Shown here one piece after another: positions 49,177 through 58,332 of a stretch of 64,000 bases of DNA. The notes beneath the pieces were generated by a model. The model had not been told where the DNA came from. It saw only the letters and a list, made by a program, of their open reading frames with translations, and searched no databases. The translations under genes were made by a program, and so were the position numbers. Positions within the stretch are counted from its first letter, which is position 1; each line of letters begins with the position of its first letter. Source of the stretch: UWMA-0277 sp965183885 (lineage in GTDB: Bacteria > Bacteroidota > Bacteroidia > Flavobacteriales > BACL11); the NCBI GenBank assembly GCA_965183885.1, contig OZ238992.1, positions 1,240,001 through 1,304,000 of the forward strand, given 5' to 3'.

Positions 49177-51293
49177 GTTTGGAGAAATTTAGTTACGACA
49201 ATAAAATCGTAAGAAACTTTGCCTTTGCTTCTGTACTTTGGGGGTCAATTGGTATGTTAGTAGGATTGATAATTGCAATTCAATTATACTATCCTGTGCT
49301 TAACTTGGATACTTCTTGGTTAACTTTTGGTAGGTTAAGACCATTGCATACTAATGCAGTGATTTTTGCATTTGTAGGTAATGCAATATTTTCTGGAGCT
49401 TACTATTCTATGCAGCGTTTATTAAAAGCTAGAATGTTCTCCGATAAGTTAAGTAATATTCATTTCTGGGGTTGGCAATTAATTATTGTTGCAGCAGCAA
49501 TCACCCTTCCTTTAGGAATTACTTCATCAAAAGAATATGCTGAGTTAGAGTGGCCAATTGATATTGCTATTACTTTAGTTTGGGTAATTTTTGGATGGAA
49601 TATGTTTGGTACTATTCTTAAAAGAAGAGAGCGTCATTTATATGTTGCTATATGGTTCTATATCGCAACATTTGTAACTGTTGCTGTATTGCATATTGTA
49701 AATAACTTGGCTTTACCAGTTCATTTCCTTAAGTCTTACTCTTTATTTGCAGGAGTGCAAGATGCTTTGGTGCAATGGTGGTATGGGCATAATGCAGTAG
49801 CCTTTTTCTTAACTACACCAGTTTTAGGTTTAATGTATTATTTTGTTCCTAAGGCTGCTAATCGCCCTGTATATTCATACCGTTTATCTATTGTTCACTT
49901 TTGGGCATTAATTTTTATCTATATTTGGGCAGGACCTCACCACTTATTATATACTGCTTTACCTGATTGGGCACAGAGTTTGGGTGTTGTATTTTCGGTA
50001 ATGCTTATTGCTCCATCGTGGGGTGGTATGATTAATGGTTTATTAACTTTAAGAGGTGCTTGGGATAGAGTAAGAGAAGATGTAATTTTGAAGTTCTTTG
50101 TAGTTGCAATTACTTGTTATGGTATGTCAACTTTTGAAGGGCCAATGTTATCATTGAAAAATGTAAATGCAATTGCACACTATACGGATTGGATTCCAGC
50201 CCATGTACACATTGGAACATTAGGGTGGAATGGATTTATGATTTTTGGTATGCTATACTGGTTATTACCAAAAATGTACAATACAAAATTACACTCTGTT
50301 AAATTAGCAAATACGCACTTCTGGATTGCAACTTTAGGTATTATCTTCTGGGCATTACCAATGTACTGGGCAGGGTTTACGCAAAGTTTAATGTGGAAAG
50401 AGTTTACAGCTGATGGTTACTTAGTTTATGGTAACTTCTTAGAAACTGTAACACAAATTATACCAATGTACATCTTAAGATCTATAGGAGGTTTATTATA
50501 TCTAACAGGTATGATTATGATGATGGTGAATTTGAGAAAAACAGTAAACTCAGGTACGCTTATTGAAAACGAAGAAGCAGAAGCTCCAGCTTTAGTAGTA
50601 CATAAAAAACATAAAGGAGAGCACTGGCACAGATGGGTTGAAAGAAAGCCAATACAGTTAATGATAGCTTCTTTAGCTTTAATCTTATTAGGGTCTGCAG
50701 TTGAGTTAGTTCCTACTTTATTAATAGAGTCAAATGTACCTACTATTAGTTCGGTAAAACCATATACTCCATTAGAGTTGGAAGGTAGAGATTTGTATAT
50801 CCGTGAGGGTTGTAATAACTGTCACTCGCAAATGATTCGTCCTTTCCGTTCAGAAACTGAGCGTTATGGAGAGTACTCAAAAGCAGGAGAGTTTGTTTAC
50901 GACCATCCACATTTATGGGGTTCTAAAAGAACGGGTCCGGATTTACATAGGATAGGTGATAAGTACAGTTCATCATGGCACTTTAACCATATGTATGATC
51001 CAACGATGACATCTCCAGGTTCTATTATGCCTCCTTATCCTTGGATGTTTACAGATAACTTAAGCACAGCTAACACTAAAGGAAAAGTAAAAGCAATGAT
51101 GACTTTAGGAGTGCCTTATACTGATGCTGAATATAAAAATGCTTTAGAAGATTTAGATGCTCAAGCAACTCAAATTGCTGCAGACTTAAATAGTCAATTG
51201 CAAGATCCTGTTGTAGCTATTGATAAGGATAAAGAGATTATAGCATTAATTGCTTACTTACAACGATTAGGAACGGATATAAAAACAAAATAA
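49173..51293 (+). CDS. ccoNO: Fused cbb3-type cytochrome c oxidase subunits I and II (CcoN-CcoO)
   Basis: 706 residues, one chain joining CcoN and CcoO. Residues 1-470 are the heme-copper oxidase core of about 12 helices with HTNAVIF, the GHNAVAFFLTTP and WAGPHHLLY Cu/heme region, and HVHIGTLGWNGF. Residues about 490-706 are CcoO with one helix and a single c-heme site (Cys547-x-x-Cys550-His551, CNNCH), ending in the conserved SIMPPYPWMF segment. This fusion is a known Bacteroidota form. It reduces O2 to water at low oxygen and pumps protons. Confidence 0.97.
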   Translation: MSLEKFSYDNKIVRNFAFASVLWGSIGMLVGLIIAIQLYYPVLNLDTSWLTFGRLRPLHTNAVIFAFVGNAIFSGAYYSMQRLLKARMFSDKLSNIHFWGWQLIIVAAAITLPLGITSSKEYAELEWPIDIAITLVWVIFGWNMFGTILKRRERHLYVAIWFYIATFVTVAVLHIVNNLALPVHFLKSYSLFAGVQDALVQWWYGHNAVAFFLTTPVLGLMYYFVPKAANRPVYSYRLSIVHFWALIFIYIWAGPHHLLYTALPDWAQSLGVVFSVMLIAPSWGGMINGLLTLRGAWDRVREDVILKFFVVAITCYGMSTFEGPMLSLKNVNAIAHYTDWIPAHVHIGTLGWNGFMIFGMLYWLLPKMYNTKLHSVKLANTHFWIATLGIIFWALPMYWAGFTQSLMWKEFTADGYLVYGNFLETVTQIIPMYILRSIGGLLYLTGMIMMMVNLRKTVNSGTLIENEEAEAPALVVHKKHKGEHWHRWVERKPIQLMIASLALILLGSAVELVPTLLIESNVPTISSVKPYTPLELEGRDLYIREGCNNCHSQMIRPFRSETERYGEYSKAGEFVYDHPHLWGSKRTGPDLHRIGDKYSSSWHFNHMYDPTMTSPGSIMPPYPWMFTDNLSTANTKGKVKAMMTLGVPYTDAEYKNALEDLDAQATQIAADLNSQLQDPVVAIDKDKEIIALIAYLQRLGTDIKTK

Positions 51294-51294
51294 A

Positions 51295-51462
51295 ATGTTA
51301 AAATTTATCAAACATCACATGGGAAGTATCATTGGTATTGAAGTATATCCAATGATTAGCTTGGCAATCTTCTTCTTATTCTTTGTAGCGGTAGTATACT
51401 GGGCTGTTAAAGTAGATAAGAAACGTATTGCTGAGGTAAGTAACTTGCCTTTAGAAGATTAG
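51295..51462 (+). CDS. ccoQ: CcoQ-like small membrane subunit of the cbb3 oxidase
   Basis: 55 residues, starting 1 base after the ccoNO stop. One membrane helix (about 20-38, MISLAIFFLFFVAVVYWAV) with Tyr-Trp at its end and a short cytoplasmic tail VDKKRIAEVSNLPLED. It matches the position and shape of CcoQ, the small stabilising subunit, though sequence alone is weak evidence. It lies between ccoNO and ccoP, as in other cbb3 operons. Confidence 0.85.
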   Translation: MLKFIKHHMGSIIGIEVYPMISLAIFFLFFVAVVYWAVKVDKKRIAEVSNLPLED

Positions 51463-51494
51463 TATAAGACATTAAAAATTTAAAAAATAAACAG

Positions 51495-52436
51495 ATGAAG
51501 ACTAAAAATATCTTAACATTAATAATGCTCTTGTTTACAGGAGTAGCCTTTGGACAGGAAGTAGATCCTGCTACACAAATGAGCTCAATGATTTATTTCT
51601 CATTTATTACAATTATTGTAATTATAGCAATGGTTATCGTAGGTAACTATATTAACCAAAGAAAGCAAAGAAATCAAGGTACTAAAGTAAGAAAAGCTGC
51701 TATTGGTAGTAAGTTGGTAACTACAATAATAGCTATTGTGGCACTTATTGTGGTAGGGTTTTATTTAAGTATGTCTGATTTATATGCTGTAGTAGCTTGG
51801 TCGGTATTTGCTTTGGTGGTAGTACACCAGTTAGTCACAGCATTGCTTAACTACAGAGAGGCAGCACAAGAACTGCCTAGTGCTGAAGTAGCTGAAGAGG
51901 AGCAGGTTGAAGATGTATTATTAGATCATGATTATGATGGAATAAAGGAATTAGATAATAACTTACCTTCTTGGTGGTTGTATGGGTTTTATGCTTGTAT
52001 AGGTTTTGCATTATTGTATTTATACGATTATCATATTGCAGCAACAAGTCCTTTATCAGCACAAGAATATGAAATTGAAATGCAAGAGGCAGTAACTAGT
52101 GTTTCTGAAAATACACTTATTGTTGAAGTTGCTCAATTAACTGATGAAGCTTCTTTAGCAAGCGGTAAAAAGATTTATGATTTAAATTGTGTAGCTTGTC
52201 ACTTAACAAATGGTGCAGGGTCGGTAGGGCCTAACCTTACAGATGAATATTGGGTGCATGGTGGTGATTTTAATTCAGTTGTAAAAGTAATTAATGATGG
52301 AGTGCTAGAGAAAGGAATGATTGCTTGGAAAGCAAGTTTAAATCCTACTCAAATTAATGAGGTAGCTTCTTATTTATTAACTTTGCCAAAAGCAGAAGGA
52401 AAAGCCCCTGAGGGTGAATTATATACTGAGAATTAA
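51495..52436 (+). CDS. ccoP: Cbb3-type oxidase subunit III (CcoP), single-heme type
   Basis: 313 residues: signal-like N-terminus (1-20), helices at about 35-52, 72-90, 95-112 and 160-178, then the conserved DGIKELDNNLPSWWLYGFY and one C-terminal cytochrome c domain with Cys232-Val-Ala-Cys235-His236 and axial Met275 in KGMIAWKA. Proteobacterial CcoP has two heme c domains; this has one, the form I recall for Bacteroidota. It passes electrons to the oxidase core. The extra N-terminal helices are typical of this lineage. Confidence 0.95.
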   Translation: MKTKNILTLIMLLFTGVAFGQEVDPATQMSSMIYFSFITIIVIIAMVIVGNYINQRKQRNQGTKVRKAAIGSKLVTTIIAIVALIVVGFYLSMSDLYAVVAWSVFALVVVHQLVTALLNYREAAQELPSAEVAEEEQVEDVLLDHDYDGIKELDNNLPSWWLYGFYACIGFALLYLYDYHIAATSPLSAQEYEIEMQEAVTSVSENTLIVEVAQLTDEASLASGKKIYDLNCVACHLTNGAGSVGPNLTDEYWVHGGDFNSVVKVINDGVLEKGMIAWKASLNPTQINEVASYLLTLPKAEGKAPEGELYTEN

Positions 52437-52447
52437 AAAAGTAATTT

Positions 52448-53839
52448 ATGGATCAACAAGAATCCTTTAGAGATAGCATTGCAACTATAAGCGATAAAGG
52501 AGGAAGAAACTGGATATTTCCTAAGAAGCCAAAAGGAAAATTATATAATAAGAGAGGGATAGTGAGTAGTATACTGCTTACTATCCTTTTTTTAGGTCCT
52601 TTTATTCGTGTAGGAGGGCAGCCATTTTTTCTCTTTAATATCTTAGAAAGAAAGTTTATTTTATTTGGTTTAGTTTTTTGGCCTCAAGATTTTAACCTCT
52701 TTGCATTGGCAATGATTATTACGGTAGTATTTGTAGTATTGTTTACTGTGGTGTTTGGTAGAATATGGTGTGGTTGGGTTTGCCCTCAAACTATTTTTAT
52801 GGAGATGGTATTTAGGAAAATAGAATACTGGATAGAAGGCGATCGTTTTCAGCAAAAGAAATTGAGTAAGCAAGATTGGAATGCTGAGAAAATTCGAAAG
52901 AAAGGGTTGAAGTTTATCATCTTTTATTTCATTTCATTTTTAATTGCAAATACTTTTTTGGCTTATATTATAGGGTCAGATGCTCTGCTGGAAATTATTA
53001 CTGATAACCCAGCAAATCATTTACAAGGTTTGTTCTCAATTCTAATTTTTACAAGTATCTTTTATTGGGTATTTGCTTGGTTTAGAGAGCAAGTATGTAT
53101 TATTGCTTGTCCTTATGGTAGGTTGCAAGGGGTGATGTTAGATAAAAACTCTATAGTAGTTGCCTATGATTATATTAGGGGAGATAAAAGAGGAAGAATT
53201 AATAAAAAAGAAAAGGAAAGAACACTTGGTGATTGTGTTGACTGTAATCAGTGTGTAGCTGTTTGCCCTACAGGAATTGATATTAGAAACGGAACTCAGT
53301 TGGAGTGTGTAAACTGTACTGCTTGTATGGATGCTTGTGATGAGGTGATGGAAAAAGTGAAATTCCCAAAAGGCTTAATTCGTTATTCATCAGAAACAGC
53401 AATTGAGAAATCAGAGTCTAAGTTATTAACTACTAGAGTAAAAGCTTATGGTATTGTTTTAGTTTTACTGGCAAGTTTATTTACTTTTTTAATGGTAAAT
53501 AGAAGTCCTATTGAAACCAATATACTAAGAGCAAAAGGACAGATTTTTCAGAAACATGAAAATACTATAAGTAATTTATATACCTTTAACCTTGTAAATA
53601 AAACAATGTTTAAAACAGAGTTAAGTTTTAAGCTCTTGTCTCATGCAGGAGAAATTGTATTTATTGGAACAGATTCTTTATTGGTAAAGCAGCAGGATAT
53701 TTATAAGGGAACAATGTTTATTCATATCAATAATGAAGCAATTTTTAAAAGTAAAGAAGAACTAACAATTGGAGTTTATAAAGATGGTGAGTTGATTGAT
53801 GAAATCTACACTAACTTTTTAGCCCCTAACTTAAATTAA
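52448..53839 (+). CDS. ccoG: Cytochrome c oxidase accessory protein CcoG (FixG)
   Basis: 463 residues: about five helices with WCGWVCPQTIFMEM, and two ferredoxin-type 4Fe-4S motifs in the cytoplasmic loop, Cys263-266-269-273 and Cys287-290-293-297, then a final helix (about 335-355) and a C-terminal Ig-like FixG domain. CcoG reduces copper for delivery to the cbb3 oxidase. It starts 11 bases after ccoP and is followed 6 bases later by ccoH. Confidence 0.97.
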   Translation: MDQQESFRDSIATISDKGGRNWIFPKKPKGKLYNKRGIVSSILLTILFLGPFIRVGGQPFFLFNILERKFILFGLVFWPQDFNLFALAMIITVVFVVLFTVVFGRIWCGWVCPQTIFMEMVFRKIEYWIEGDRFQQKKLSKQDWNAEKIRKKGLKFIIFYFISFLIANTFLAYIIGSDALLEIITDNPANHLQGLFSILIFTSIFYWVFAWFREQVCIIACPYGRLQGVMLDKNSIVVAYDYIRGDKRGRINKKEKERTLGDCVDCNQCVAVCPTGIDIRNGTQLECVNCTACMDACDEVMEKVKFPKGLIRYSSETAIEKSESKLLTTRVKAYGIVLVLLASLFTFLMVNRSPIETNILRAKGQIFQKHENTISNLYTFNLVNKTMFKTELSFKLLSHAGEIVFIGTDSLLVKQQDIYKGTMFIHINNEAIFKSKEELTIGVYKDGELIDEIYTNFLAPNLN

Positions 53840-53845
53840 CCGACT

Positions 53846-54271
53846 ATGAAATTAAACTGGGGACATAAAATTATTATTACATTTTTCTTTTTCTTTTTGA
53901 TAATGGGAACACTTATTTATAAAAGTGTAAATACTGATTTTCAATTGGTGGCTGAAGACTATTATGCCGATGAAATTGCATACCAGGATAAGATAGAAGC
54001 CGTAAATAATGGGAAAAAACTTGATGCTTTTATTCAGCAACAGGGAGCTAGTTTAGTCGTGCAAGTAAAAGAGGTTGAGTTTAGTAATGGAGTTGTTTAT
54101 TTTTATCGTTCTTCTGATAAGGCTTTAGATTTTAAAATTGATTTGAAGCTAAATGAACAATCACAACAAATTATTAATACTTCGGCTATGAAAAAAGGGA
54201 AGTGGGAAGTAAGAGTTTCATTTTTGCATAATGAGGAACTGCATTTAATAGAAGAAATTATAGTATTGTGA
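53846..54271 (+). CDS. ccoH: FixH/CcoH-family assembly protein
   Basis: 141 residues with a single N-terminal helix (about 5-23, ITFFFFFLIMGTLIYKSV) and a periplasmic domain containing LVAEDYYADEIAYQDKIEA, the usual FixH core. It is required for cbb3 maturation. The stop overlaps the following gene by 4 bases (GTGA). Confidence 0.93.
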   Translation: MKLNWGHKIIITFFFFFLIMGTLIYKSVNTDFQLVAEDYYADEIAYQDKIEAVNNGKKLDAFIQQQGASLVVQVKEVEFSNGVVYFYRSSDKALDFKIDLKLNEQSQQIINTSAMKKGKWEVRVSFLHNEELHLIEEIIVL

Positions 54272-54963
54272 TAGCAGCTTTTTTATTGGGTTTATTTGGA
54301 AGTTTACATTGTATAGGTATGTGCGGACCTATTGCACTATCATTACCTGTTAGGGAGGGTGAAAGTCGTTTTTATGCAGCCTTAAAATATAATTTTGGTA
54401 GGATTGTAGCTTATGCTTTATTGGGGCTGTTTTTTGGAATTTTTGGTAAAGGGCTTAACTTATCTGGTGTGCAACAATGGGTTTCGGTTGCGGCAGGAGT
54501 GTTGCTTATCCTATCAGTATTTATTCCAGCTTTAATGCAGTTAAAATCTGTAATGATAAAACCTTTGGCTTTACTTTATAATGGAGTAAAAGCAAGGCTG
54601 TCTAAGTTATTTAAGTCGGAGTCTTCTTATCGTTTATTAGGAATAGGTTTCTTAAACGGTTTCCTGCCTTGTGGCTTGGTGTATATTGCACTTATTGGAG
54701 CCTTATTAGCGGCAAATATTCAGGATGCAGTATTGTACATGGTCTTTTTTGGTATAGGAACATCGCCATCGTTAGCAGCACTTATTTTTGCTTCCAAGCT
54801 TATAAGTACTGAGTTAAGACAAAAATTGAATAAGGTAATTCCTGTTTTAATTATTGTTCTAGGGCTACTGTTTATACTAAGAGGGCTTGGTTTAGGAATT
54901 CCTTATTTAAGTCCAAATACTACGGTTTTACAACCACAGCAGACAGAGGAAAGTTGTCATTAA
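54268..54963 (+). CDS. SafE/TauE-like membrane protein of the cbb3 cluster
   Basis: 231 residues, about six helices, with the conserved LFGSLHCIGMCGPIALSL and later GFLNGFLPCGLVYIALIGALLAA, the repeats of the CcdA/SafE (sulfite exporter TauE-like, UreH) group found at the end of Bacteroidota cbb3 clusters. Cys in HCIGMC and LPCG suggests metal or thiol handling, possibly copper. It starts with GTG at 54268, since the first ATG would remove the conserved N-terminus. It ends the cco operon. Confidence 0.92.
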   Translation: MIAAFLLGLFGSLHCIGMCGPIALSLPVREGESRFYAALKYNFGRIVAYALLGLFFGIFGKGLNLSGVQQWVSVAAGVLLILSVFIPALMQLKSVMIKPLALLYNGVKARLSKLFKSESSYRLLGIGFLNGFLPCGLVYIALIGALLAANIQDAVLYMVFFGIGTSPSLAALIFASKLISTELRQKLNKVIPVLIIVLGLLFILRGLGLGIPYLSPNTTVLQPQQTEESCH

Positions 54964-55005
54964 TTGTCTGATTTCTTTATTTTCAGAAACATCTTCAGTT
55001 CCTTA

Positions 55006-55036
55006 TTTCATAATCAGATAAATAAGTGTATTTTTG
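55006..55036 (+). promoter_or_regulatory. tig promoter (TTTC-N19-TATTTTTG)
   Basis: Perfect -7 TATTTTTG (55029-55036) with TTTC (one mismatch to TTTG) exactly 19 bases upstream, 25 bases before the tig ATG. Confidence 0.6.
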
Positions 55037-55061
55037 CAGCCATTTTTAAAAATAGAATAAG

Positions 55062-56414
55062 ATGAACCTTACACAAAGCAAAGCAAAAGATTTAATGGCT
55101 ACAATTACTGTTGAAGTAGTAGCAAAAGATTATACTGAAAAAGTTGAAAAAGTATTAAAAGATTACCGTAAAACAGCGGAAGTTCCTGGTTTCAGAAAAG
55201 GAAAAACGCCAATGGGAATCATTAATAAAAAATACAGAACTTCAGTAGTTGTAGAGGAAGTAAATAAGTTAATTCAAGATGAGTTATATAAGCATATTAC
55301 TGATAATAAGGTAAGAGTTTTAGGTTCTCCAATGCCAATAGATGAGACATCTATTGATTGGGAAAATGCTGCTGATTTTAAATTTGTATATGAAATTGGT
55401 TTAGCACCTGAGTTTGATGTAACTATTACAGATAAGGATAAGTTAGATTACCATAAAATCAAAGCTGATGCTAAATTAGTAAATGGTTACTGTACTGATA
55501 TCGCTAAGCGTTATGGTAAAATGAGTAATCCTGAAGTTTCTGTTGAAGGAGACTTAGTATTTTGCTCAATTAATCAATTAGATGTTGATGGTAATGTAAT
55601 GGCAAATGGAGTTTCAAATGAAGCTACAGTGTCAATGGATTATATTGCAGATAAAAAAATAAAGAAACAATTTGTTGGTTTAAAAACTGATGATGTAATT
55701 ACAGTAAATGTTATGAAAGCATTTACAAACCATGCTGATTTAAGCGCAATGCTTAATATTACTCATGAAGCATTACATAGCTTAACTTCGGAAGAATTTC
55801 AGTTTACAGTAAAAAATGTAAATAGATTAGAGCCTGCTGAATTAAATACTGAGCTTTTTGATAAAGTATATGGTCCAGGAGCAGTTAAAGACTTAAAAGA
55901 ATTTAAGGCAAAGATTAAAACTGAAGCCGAAGGGCAGTTTGTAGGTGAGAGCGACAGAATGTTAAAGAATGATGTAGTTACTTACTTTATTGAAAAATTA
56001 AAATTACAAATGCCAGATGATTTCTTAAAAAGATGGTTGGTGCAAACTTCTGAACAACCAATTACTATGGAAATGCTAGAGCTTGAGTATGATATGTACT
56101 CAAAGAGCTTACAATGGCAGTTAATTGAGAATAAAATCTTAGAAAACTTTGAGGTTAAAGTAACACAAGATGATGTAGTTGCTCATACTAAGAAGTTAAT
56201 TGCTATGCAAATGAAACAATACGGTCAGCCAGAAGGTGATGATAAACAATTGACTGATATTGCAACAAATATTCTTAAGAACGAAGAAGAAAGAAAGAAG
56301 GTTTATGATCAGATTTTTGATGAAAGAACTTTAACAGTTTATAAAGAAAACTTCAAATTGACTGAAAAATCAATTTCTTATGATGATTTTGTTAAATTAG
56401 CATCAGAAAAATAA
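55062..56414 (+). CDS. tig: Trigger factor
   Basis: 450 residues: ribosome-binding N-terminal domain with VPGFRKGKTPMGII, a divergent FKBP-like middle (about 155-245), in which most prolyl-isomerase residues are not conserved, and a C-terminal helical domain. It is the ribosome-associated chaperone of nascent chains. Followed by clpP (14 bases) and clpX, the classical tig-clpP-clpX order. Confidence 0.93.
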   Translation: MNLTQSKAKDLMATITVEVVAKDYTEKVEKVLKDYRKTAEVPGFRKGKTPMGIINKKYRTSVVVEEVNKLIQDELYKHITDNKVRVLGSPMPIDETSIDWENAADFKFVYEIGLAPEFDVTITDKDKLDYHKIKADAKLVNGYCTDIAKRYGKMSNPEVSVEGDLVFCSINQLDVDGNVMANGVSNEATVSMDYIADKKIKKQFVGLKTDDVITVNVMKAFTNHADLSAMLNITHEALHSLTSEEFQFTVKNVNRLEPAELNTELFDKVYGPGAVKDLKEFKAKIKTEAEGQFVGESDRMLKNDVVTYFIEKLKLQMPDDFLKRWLVQTSEQPITMEMLELEYDMYSKSLQWQLIENKILENFEVKVTQDDVVAHTKKLIAMQMKQYGQPEGDDKQLTDIATNILKNEEERKKVYDQIFDERTLTVYKENFKLTEKSISYDDFVKLASEK

Positions 56415-56428
56415 TAAACAATAACATC

Positions 56429-57103
56429 ATGGATTACGGAAAAGAATTTCAGAAATATGCAACAAAACATAAAGGGATAAGTAGCTTACACCTTAATGAG
56501 TTTTCTTCAATGCACGGCAATTATATTTCGCCTACTATTATTGAAGAACGTCAAATGAATGTTGCAAGTATGGATGTTTTTTCTCGTTTAATGATGGACA
56601 GAATTATCTTTTTAGGCGTTCCTATTAATGATTATGTAGCAAATATCATTCAAGCTCAGTTATTATTTTTGGAGTCTGTTGATGCGCAAAAAGATATCTT
56701 AATTTACTTAAACTCTCCAGGAGGTGGAGTGTATGCAGGTTTAGGAATTTATGATACAATGCAATATATAAACCCTGATGTTTCTACTATTTGTACTGGT
56801 ATGGCAGCATCAATGGGAGCTGTATTGTTATGTGCTGGAGCTACAGGAAAACGTACTGCTTTAAAGCATTCAAGAGTAATGATTCATCAGCCATTAGGAG
56901 GTGCTCAGGGTCAGGCTTCTGATATTGAAATTACTGCTAACGAAATTAAAAAATTAAAGAATGAATTGTATGAGATTATTGCAACTCATTCAGGACAAGA
57001 TTTTGATAAGGTATGGGCAGATAGTGATAGGGATTACTGGATGACGGCTGAAGAAGCTAAAGCTTACGGTATGATTGATGAAGTACTTGTAAAAAATAAA
57101 TAA
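56429..57103 (+). CDS. clpP: ATP-dependent Clp protease proteolytic subunit ClpP
   Basis: 224 residues with a 30-residue N-terminal extension relative to E. coli ClpP. The catalytic triad is Ser128 (TGMAASMGAV), His153 (MIHQPLGG) and Asp202 (DRDYWMTA). It forms the 14-mer chamber of ClpXP. Shares one base with clpX (TAATG), so it is translationally coupled to it. Confidence 0.97.
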   Translation: MDYGKEFQKYATKHKGISSLHLNEFSSMHGNYISPTIIEERQMNVASMDVFSRLMMDRIIFLGVPINDYVANIIQAQLLFLESVDAQKDILIYLNSPGGGVYAGLGIYDTMQYINPDVSTICTGMAASMGAVLLCAGATGKRTALKHSRVMIHQPLGGAQGQASDIEITANEIKKLKNELYEIIATHSGQDFDKVWADSDRDYWMTAEEAKAYGMIDEVLVKNK

Positions 57104-58332
57104 TGTCAGAAAACGAAGCTATTTTATGCTCTTTTTGTGGGAGAGATAAACAAGATACAAATATTTTAATTGCAGGAAGTTCAGCTCATATTTGTGATGC
57201 ATGTATTGAACAGGCTCATGAGATTGTAAAAGAAGATGCTGCTAATGATGTTTTTTCAGCTAGTGACTTTACACTTTTAAAACCTAAAGAGATAAAAGCA
57301 CATTTAGATGATTTTGTAATTGGACAAGATGCTGCTAAAAAAGTAATGTCAGTTGCTGTTTATAATCACTATAAAAGAATTTTACAACCTGACACTACTG
57401 AAGATGATATTGAAATTGAAAAGTCAAATATTATTATGGTTGGGCGTACAGGTACAGGGAAAACTTTAATTGCACGTTCAATTGCTAAATTGCTAAAGGT
57501 TCCTTTTTGTATTGCTGATGCTACTGTACTTACTGAAGCAGGTTATGTAGGTGAGGATGTTGAAAGTATATTAACACGTCTTTTACAGGCTGCTGATTAT
57601 GATGTTGAACAAGCAAAAAGAGGTATTGTTTTTATTGATGAGATTGATAAAGTAGCTCGTAAGAGCGATAATCCTTCTATTACTCGTGATGTTAGTGGAG
57701 AAGGGGTGCAACAAGCAATGCTAAAATTATTGGAAGGTACAATTGTAAATGTGCCACCTCAAGGAGGTAGAAAGCATCCAGATCAAAAAATGATTGCTTT
57801 AGATACTAAGGATATATTATTTATTAGTGGAGGTGCTTTTGATGGTGTTGAACAGCATATATCTGCTCGTATGAATACGCGTTCAATTGGTTTTAAAACA
57901 GCTAATGATGCTGGTGTTGATAAAGATAATCTTTTAGAGTATGTTTCTCCTCAAGATTTAAAATCATTTGGGTTAATTCCTGAACTTATTGGTCGTATGC
58001 CAGTAGTTACACATCTAAACCCTTTAGATAGAGAAGCTTTGAAATTGATATTAACTGAGCCTAAAAATGCAATTACTAAGCAGTATCAAAAATTATTTGA
58101 TATGGATGGTGTTAATCTTACTTTCGATAAAAAATCAATTGATATTATAGTAGATAAGGCTATGGAGTTTAAGTTAGGGGCAAGAGGTTTGCGTTCAATT
58201 TGTGAAGCTATTATGTTAGATGCAATGTTTGAGTTTCCTTCAGATGCTTCCAAAAAGGAATTGAAGATTACAGCTTCCTATGTAAAAGCACAACTCAATA
58301 AACTATCCTTAACTAAATTAAAGGTTGCTTAA
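57103..58332 (+). CDS. clpX: ATP-dependent Clp protease ATP-binding subunit ClpX
   Basis: 409 residues: zinc-binding domain with Cys9, Cys12, Cys31 and Cys34, AAA+ core with Walker A GRTGTGKT, Walker B GIVFIDEIDKVARK, and sensor II in GARGLRS. It unfolds tagged substrates and feeds them to ClpP. Its stop TAA interlocks with the stop codon of the opposite-strand lipoprotein gene (TTAA). Confidence 0.98.
   Translation: MSENEAILCSFCGRDKQDTNILIAGSSAHICDACIEQAHEIVKEDAANDVFSASDFTLLKPKEIKAHLDDFVIGQDAAKKVMSVAVYNHYKRILQPDTTEDDIEIEKSNIIMVGRTGTGKTLIARSIAKLLKVPFCIADATVLTEAGYVGEDVESILTRLLQAADYDVEQAKRGIVFIDEIDKVARKSDNPSITRDVSGEGVQQAMLKLLEGTIVNVPPQGGRKHPDQKMIALDTKDILFISGGAFDGVEQHISARMNTRSIGFKTANDAGVDKDNLLEYVSPQDLKSFGLIPELIGRMPVVTHLNPLDREALKLILTEPKNAITKQYQKLFDMDGVNLTFDKKSIDIIVDKAMEFKLGARGLRSICEAIMLDAMFEFPSDASKKELKITASYVKAQLNKLSLTKLKVA

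Noticed and set aside
54965..55018. Inverted repeat TCTGATT ... AATCAGA between the SafE-like gene and tig
   Set aside because: Arms are 7 bp with a spacer of about 40 bases and no T-run, so probably chance in AT-rich DNA.
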